From: Alphaproteobacteria bacterium
GTDB lineage: Bacteria; Pseudomonadota; Alphaproteobacteria; Micropepsales; Micropepsaceae
DNA: 8,138 nucleotides
NCBI GenBank assembly: GCA_028869355.1
Contig: JAGWSK010000495.1
Coordinates: 1 to 8,138, forward strand
Direction: 5' to 3'
The position numbers were made by a program, and so were the translations under genes. Positions 5,607-8,138 of this stretch are shown piece by piece. The notes beneath the pieces were generated by a model. The model saw only the letters and a program-made list of their open reading frames with translations, was not told the DNA's origin and did not search any database. The first letter of the stretch is position 1. Each line of letters starts with the position of its first letter.

Positions 5607-5927
5607 CGAATTCAATAGATCGACCCCAAACGCCCGCGAGGCCTTAGGCGAATTCAAAGTAAAAGGAAAGTTTCTCAAGTATTCGCGCGAGCACCCCCGG
5701 GGGGGCGATTCAGGACTGCGCAAAACTTGCGCAAGCAATCGCGCATGACTGCTCTGACTCAAGCCTTGCTCGAATGCGCGATGGAGCACGTCCGGCGGCG
5801 CCAACTCGCGTCGGGGATTGTCCGTCCACAGTCATGACCGCAACGGCCGGCGCGATGTTGCGAGTCTGTGCACAGATTTGCGTAGCCGGTTTTTATTAAC
5901 GCCGCTGTAATGGAGATTGCCAGGCCC
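5607..5927. other. Non-coding stretch between the ArnT-like gene and the kamA terminator
   Basis: No gene can be supported in these 321 bases. Short reading frames exist on both strands but lack good ribosome sites and recognisable content. What is visible is structural: the 10-bp palindrome CCCCCGGGGG at 5694-5703, a hairpin TGCGCAA-AAC-TTGCGCA at 5717-5733, the 12-bp perfect palindrome TCTGTGCACAGA at 5865-5876, and the 11-bp direct repeat GGCGAATTCAA at 5605-5615 and 5647-5657. On the plus strand, CCGGC (5847-5851) and GCCGG (5885-5889) flank the 12-bp palindrome and are followed by TTTTT (5890-5894), a weak terminator-like arrangement. The stretch could hold the 5' region of a small RNA that ends at the 5571-5606 terminator. 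Confidence 0.5.
5865..5876. promoter_or_regulatory. 12-bp perfect palindrome, possible operator
   Basis: TCTGTGCACAGA is a perfect dyad in the non-coding stretch downstream of the ArnT-like gene. Such a dyad could bind a dimeric regulator, or be the tip of the plus-strand hairpin flanked by CCGGC and GCCGG. No regulator is assigned. Confidence 0.25.
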
Positions 5928-7727
5928 TTACTTTGGGGCGGGCGCGATTCGATAAAGGGTGATTCGCATTTTACGCCCGCGCGAATAATCCAGCCCCGGG
6001 ACAACTTCCAGCGCAGTCGCGCGCGCACCACCATCCGCGATGCCGGCGAGGAAAGCCCCGCGCTGATCGTCTGAAACCAGTACCAGCCCGCCGGATTGCG
6101 CGGCCGCGCGCGCAGCATCGGCGCCGTCGTCGAGCGAGGTTTGCGTGCCGAGCAGAAATTGAATGCTGGGTTCTGCGTAACCAGCCGTTACCACCGGCGG
6201 GTCGCCGGGCTGTACGTGACGCGCGACCGCGGCCGCCATGCGCGGCGACAGCCACAGATCGGTAAGCCGCGGAACCGTGGCAAATCCCGCAATACCGTAC
6301 ACGAGAATTGCCGCCGCTCCCGCACGCGCCAATGCGATGCCGGGACGGCAGGACAGCGCCGGCCACAGCACCGACAGCACCGCCGCCATCGCGGCGACGG
6401 CGCATGCATAAAGCCACCATGGCGAATCGCCGCCGAGGCGCAGCGGCGCAATGGCAACGAATGCGGCAAGCCCAATCCCGACGACTGCGAACAGCGCAAG
6501 CGAAACATATTGCGCGATCCGGAAGCCGGGTTTGGCGTCCCTGGTCCACGCCTTGATGCTGATTGCACACAGCGCCGCCAGCGCCGGATAGGCCGGCAGG
6601 ACATAATGCGGCAGCTTGGTCGGGACCAACTCGAAGATGATCCACGTCGATGCCGCCCAGACCACAAGAAAACGAATCGGCGGATTGGCTCTTTGCTTCC
6701 ACGCATGCACCAGCGCGGGCAACAGCAGCAGCGTGCCGGGCCAGAACGTGAACGCGGAAAGCAGCGCGTAATAGCCGGGCGGCGCGCCATGCGTTTCCTG
6801 CTCGCCGACAAGCTTCTGCGCAAAATCCTGGCCCAGGGATTTTTCAAAAAATGCGCCGTGGCTTGCCACGCCGATCGCAATGACCCAGGGAAGAATGATC
6901 GCGAGCGCAAGCGGAATCCCGAGCGCCGGCCGCAAGCTCTTCAACCACCGCCAATCGCGATCGGCGATGACAAGAACGCCGATCGTGGCCGCACAAACCA
7001 TGGCGATCACCGGCCCCTTGACCAGAACGCCGAACCCAAACGCCCCCCACCCCATGAGCGCGATCGTAAGCGGAAGTTTTCCTCCCCCGCCCGCGGGGGA
7101 GGTGGCTGGCAGAGCGCTTGCGCTTTGCCAGACCGAGGGGGGAAAGGTCGCCGATCTCCGCGAGAGATACGCCCGCATCAGCACCGCCTGCGCCGCCGCA
7201 ACCATTCCCAACAGCATCGCATCGGTTTTCGCGATCTTGGCCTCGCTCATGACGAGGACTGAGAGTCCGAGAATCAGCGCGGCGTTGAACGCGATCTCCG
7301 CGCCGGCAAACCCGCCTTCGCTGAAAGCCTCGGCGGGCGAGATGGGTGACGCTTGGTCCGCCGTAGTCTTGACGAAGGCGGATGCGCGCACCATCCAGAA
7401 TACCGCCGCGACCGCCAGAAACGCGCCGAGCAGCGACGGCACACGATAGGTCCAGATCGACGAAATATCGCCCGCGCCGAACGCTGAAGTCGTAGCCGCC
7501 TGCAGCCAGTAAATCGCCACCGGCTTTTGGTAGCGCGAATCCTGCCCCAGCCGGATATCGATGAAGTCGTGCGATTCCAGCATCTGCTTCGTCGCCTGGG
7601 CAAAGCGGCTTTCGTCGCGATCAAGCGGCGGCAGCGTGAAAAATCCCGGAAGCCAGGTGATGAAGCAGATGATCATCACCGCGAGCAGCGGATGGCGGCG
7701 GCGAAGGGAAGCGAGAATTCCGGCCAT
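5928..7727 (-). CDS. ArnT-like PMT-family (GT39/GT83-type) membrane glycosyltransferase
   Basis: This 599-residue integral membrane protein belongs to the family that moves a sugar from a polyprenyl phosphate carrier to lipid A, protein or another envelope acceptor on the periplasmic side. The diagnostic start is helix 1 (about 13-33) followed by LPPLDRDESRFAQATKQML (32-50), with the catalytic-type acidic pair near D36-E39. YQKPVAIYWLQA (66-77), SEAKIAKTDAMLLG (161-174), LVKGP (235-239), and the ArnT-like TKLPHYVLPAYPALA segment also fit. About a dozen helices are apparent, ending with a soluble C-terminal domain from about 490. Residues about 193-218 are encoded by a palindromic repeat and are absent from what the family needs. 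The ATG at 7727 has a weak AAGAAG upstream. The divergent GT2 gene may make the lipid-linked sugar donor. Whether it transfers aminoarabinose or another sugar cannot be told, so no gene symbol is given. Confidence 0.88.
   Translation of the reverse strand: MAGILASLRRRHPLLAVMIICFITWLPGFFTLPPLDRDESRFAQATKQMLESHDFIDIRLGQDSRYQKPVAIYWLQAATTSAFGAGDISSIWTYRVPSLLGAFLAVAAVFWMVRASAFVKTTADQASPISPAEAFSEGGFAGAEIAFNAALILGLSVLVMSEAKIAKTDAMLLGMVAAAQAVLMRAYLSRRSATFPPSVWQSASALPATSPAGGGGKLPLTIALMGWGAFGFGVLVKGPVIAMVCAATIGVLVIADRDWRWLKSLRPALGIPLALAIILPWVIAIGVASHGAFFEKSLGQDFAQKLVGEQETHGAPPGYYALLSAFTFWPGTLLLLPALVHAWKQRANPPIRFLVVWAASTWIIFELVPTKLPHYVLPAYPALAALCAISIKAWTRDAKPGFRIAQYVSLALFAVVGIGLAAFVAIAPLRLGGDSPWWLYACAVAAMAAVLSVLWPALSCRPGIALARAGAAAILVYGIAGFATVPRLTDLWLSPRMAAAVARHVQPGDPPVVTAGYAEPSIQFLLGTQTSLDDGADAARAAAQSGGLVLVSDDQRGAFLAGIADGGARATALEVVPGLDYSRGRKMRITLYRIAPAPK
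7077..7147. mobile_element. Palindromic extragenic-type repeat inserted in frame in the ArnT-like gene
   Basis: About 70 bp form a three-stem unit. An outer TTTCC (7078-7082) pairs with GGAAA (7141-7145). A first hairpin has CCTCCCCC (7081-7088) with GGGGGAGG (7095-7102). A second hairpin has CTGGCAGAGCGC (7106-7117) with GCGCTTTGCCAG (7120-7131), containing one G-T wobble. This resembles the CCTCCCCCGC-type dispersed palindromes of alphaproteobacterial genomes, which usually lie between genes. Here it is read through as residues about 193-218 (FPPSVWQ, SASALPATSP, AGGGGK), a low-complexity loop between two membrane helices, without a stop or frameshift. No transposase is present, so it would be a non-autonomous element. 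Confidence 0.7.
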
Positions 7728-7781
7728 CGTCTTCTTTGATCAAATGCTGCGAGAATCCTGTTTCCCGCCCCGTCCGGTCTG

Positions 7782-7804
7782 TATAAGGCCCTTAAACCTA
7801 AGGG
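7782..7804. promoter_or_regulatory. Divergent promoter region with -10-like box and hairpin
   Basis: The 95-bp gap between the two glycosyltransferases contains TATAAG at 7782-7787, a fair plus-strand -10 box without a clear -35, and a perfect stem CCCTTA-AACC-TAAGGG at 7789-7804. The hairpin lies in the probable leader of the GT2 gene and could also be an operator for both genes. The assignment is tentative. Confidence 0.3.
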
Positions 7805-7822
7805 AAAAGCCGCAGCGGAGGC

Positions 7823-8138
7823 ATGAGCCAATTACCAGCAATTTCGGTCGTGGTGCCGGTCAAGGACGAAGCGGGCAATGTCGTGCCGCTGGCGCACGAA
7901 ATCGCCGCCGCACTGGCCGGCGAGAGCTATGAGATGGTTTTCGTCGATGACGGCTCAGCCGATGCGACCGTGGCCGAGCTGCTTCAACTCAAGCCCGAAC
8001 TGCCGGTTCGCGTGCTGGCGCATGGCCGCAATCTTGGGCAGAGCCGTGCCTTGCGCAGCGGCATCGTTGCGGCGCACGGCGACATCATTGTCACCCTCGA
8101 TGGCGACGGGCAGAACGACCCCGCCGATATTCCGGCGA
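7823..8138 (+). CDS. GT2-family glycosyltransferase, dolichol-phosphate-mannose-synthase/ArnC-like (partial, 3' end off the window)
   Basis: The 105 visible residues are the start of a GT-A fold family 2 enzyme. ISVVVPVKDEAGNV (7-20) is the first beta strand and nucleotide-binding loop, VDDGSADAT (41-49) is the classic DDGS motif, and HGRNLGQSRALRSGI (67-81) with HGDIIVTLDGDGQNDPADIP (85-104) carries the metal-binding D93-x-D95 of the DPM1/ArnC type. Such enzymes transfer a sugar from a nucleotide donor to a polyprenyl phosphate at the cytoplasmic face of the inner membrane. This would provide the donor for the divergent ArnT-like enzyme. The ATG at 7823 has GGAGG only 1 nt upstream (7817-7821), unusually close, but no better start precedes the first strand. 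C-terminal helices, if any, are outside the window. Confidence 0.92.
   Translation, partial: MSQLPAISVVVPVKDEAGNVVPLAHEIAAALAGESYEMVFVDDGSADATVAELLQLKPELPVRVLAHGRNLGQSRALRSGIVAAHGDIIVTLDGDGQNDPADIPA

Noticed and set aside
5644..5694. 16-residue minus-strand GTG frame before the terminator, considered as a leader peptide
   Set aside because: It has one lysine codon only and no run of regulatory codons, so classical attenuation by lysine is not supported.
5469..5804. N-terminal extension of the aminomutase up to an ATG at 5804 (550 residues)
   Set aside because: The extension crosses a perfect intrinsic terminator at 5571-5606, has no KamA-like content and is low complexity; KamA relatives are about 350-440 residues.
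5745..5837. 30-residue plus-strand frame (MTALTQALLECAMEHV...) followed by a weak terminator-like dyad
   Set aside because: No ribosome site, no known family and no conservation evidence, so coding cannot be supported.
5571..5927. Lysine riboswitch upstream of kamA
   Set aside because: I could not recognise the conserved L-box core or five-helix junction; only a terminator and unrelated dyads are visible.
6096..7262. Plus-strand open frame of 388 codons
   Set aside because: Shadow of the ArnT-like gene in GC-rich DNA; product is Arg/Gln/His-rich without motifs.

Overview
The window looks like chromosomal DNA from a GC-rich alphaproteobacterium. The GC-rich codon use, the close divergent gene pairs, the paired ArnT-like and GT2 glycosyltransferases and the palindromic repeats in and between genes all fit this. 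I cannot name the genus. No tRNA, rRNA, transposase, phage gene or CRISPR array is visible.

Layout from left to right: a PLP fold-type II threonine/serine dehydratase on the minus strand, cut by the left edge; 45 bp further on, a divergent ten-helix DMT/EamA exporter on the plus strand; then a 232-bp convergent intergenic region made almost entirely of repeats, with 12 perfect and 4 degenerate heptamers, an inverted copy of the degenerate part, and a central palindrome. Next comes a minus-strand three-gene block transcribed right to left: a lysine 2,3-aminomutase (KamA)-type radical SAM enzyme and two different D-Ala-D-Ala-ligase-like ATP-grasp enzymes. The first ligase is tightly coupled to kamA; the second lies beyond a large inverted repeat. 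Upstream of kamA are about 450 bp without a convincing gene, containing a strong minus-strand terminator followed by a candidate promoter. The right end holds a minus-strand ArnT-like PMT-family glycosyltransferase and a divergent GT2 glycosyltransferase cut by the right edge.

The most interesting part is the kamA-ligase-ligase block. The aminomutase keeps the cluster, PLP lysine and the two acidic residues that recognise lysine in KamA, so it may supply beta-lysine or a related beta-amino acid. Two carboxylate-amine ligases of the Ddl superfamily would then be well placed to build it into a small peptide or conjugate. No acetyltransferase for the N-epsilon-acetyl-beta-lysine osmolyte route and no EF-P modification gene is visible here, so a beta-amino-acid peptide pathway is the working hypothesis. 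The product is unknown. The flanking ArnT/GT2 pair suggests cell-envelope sugar modification, but nothing in the sequence ties it to the kamA block.

A second theme is repeats: the slippage-prone heptamer array, the CGCGGAGA-type inverted repeat inside the operon, and a roughly 70-bp palindromic element that lies inside the arnT reading frame and is read through as protein.
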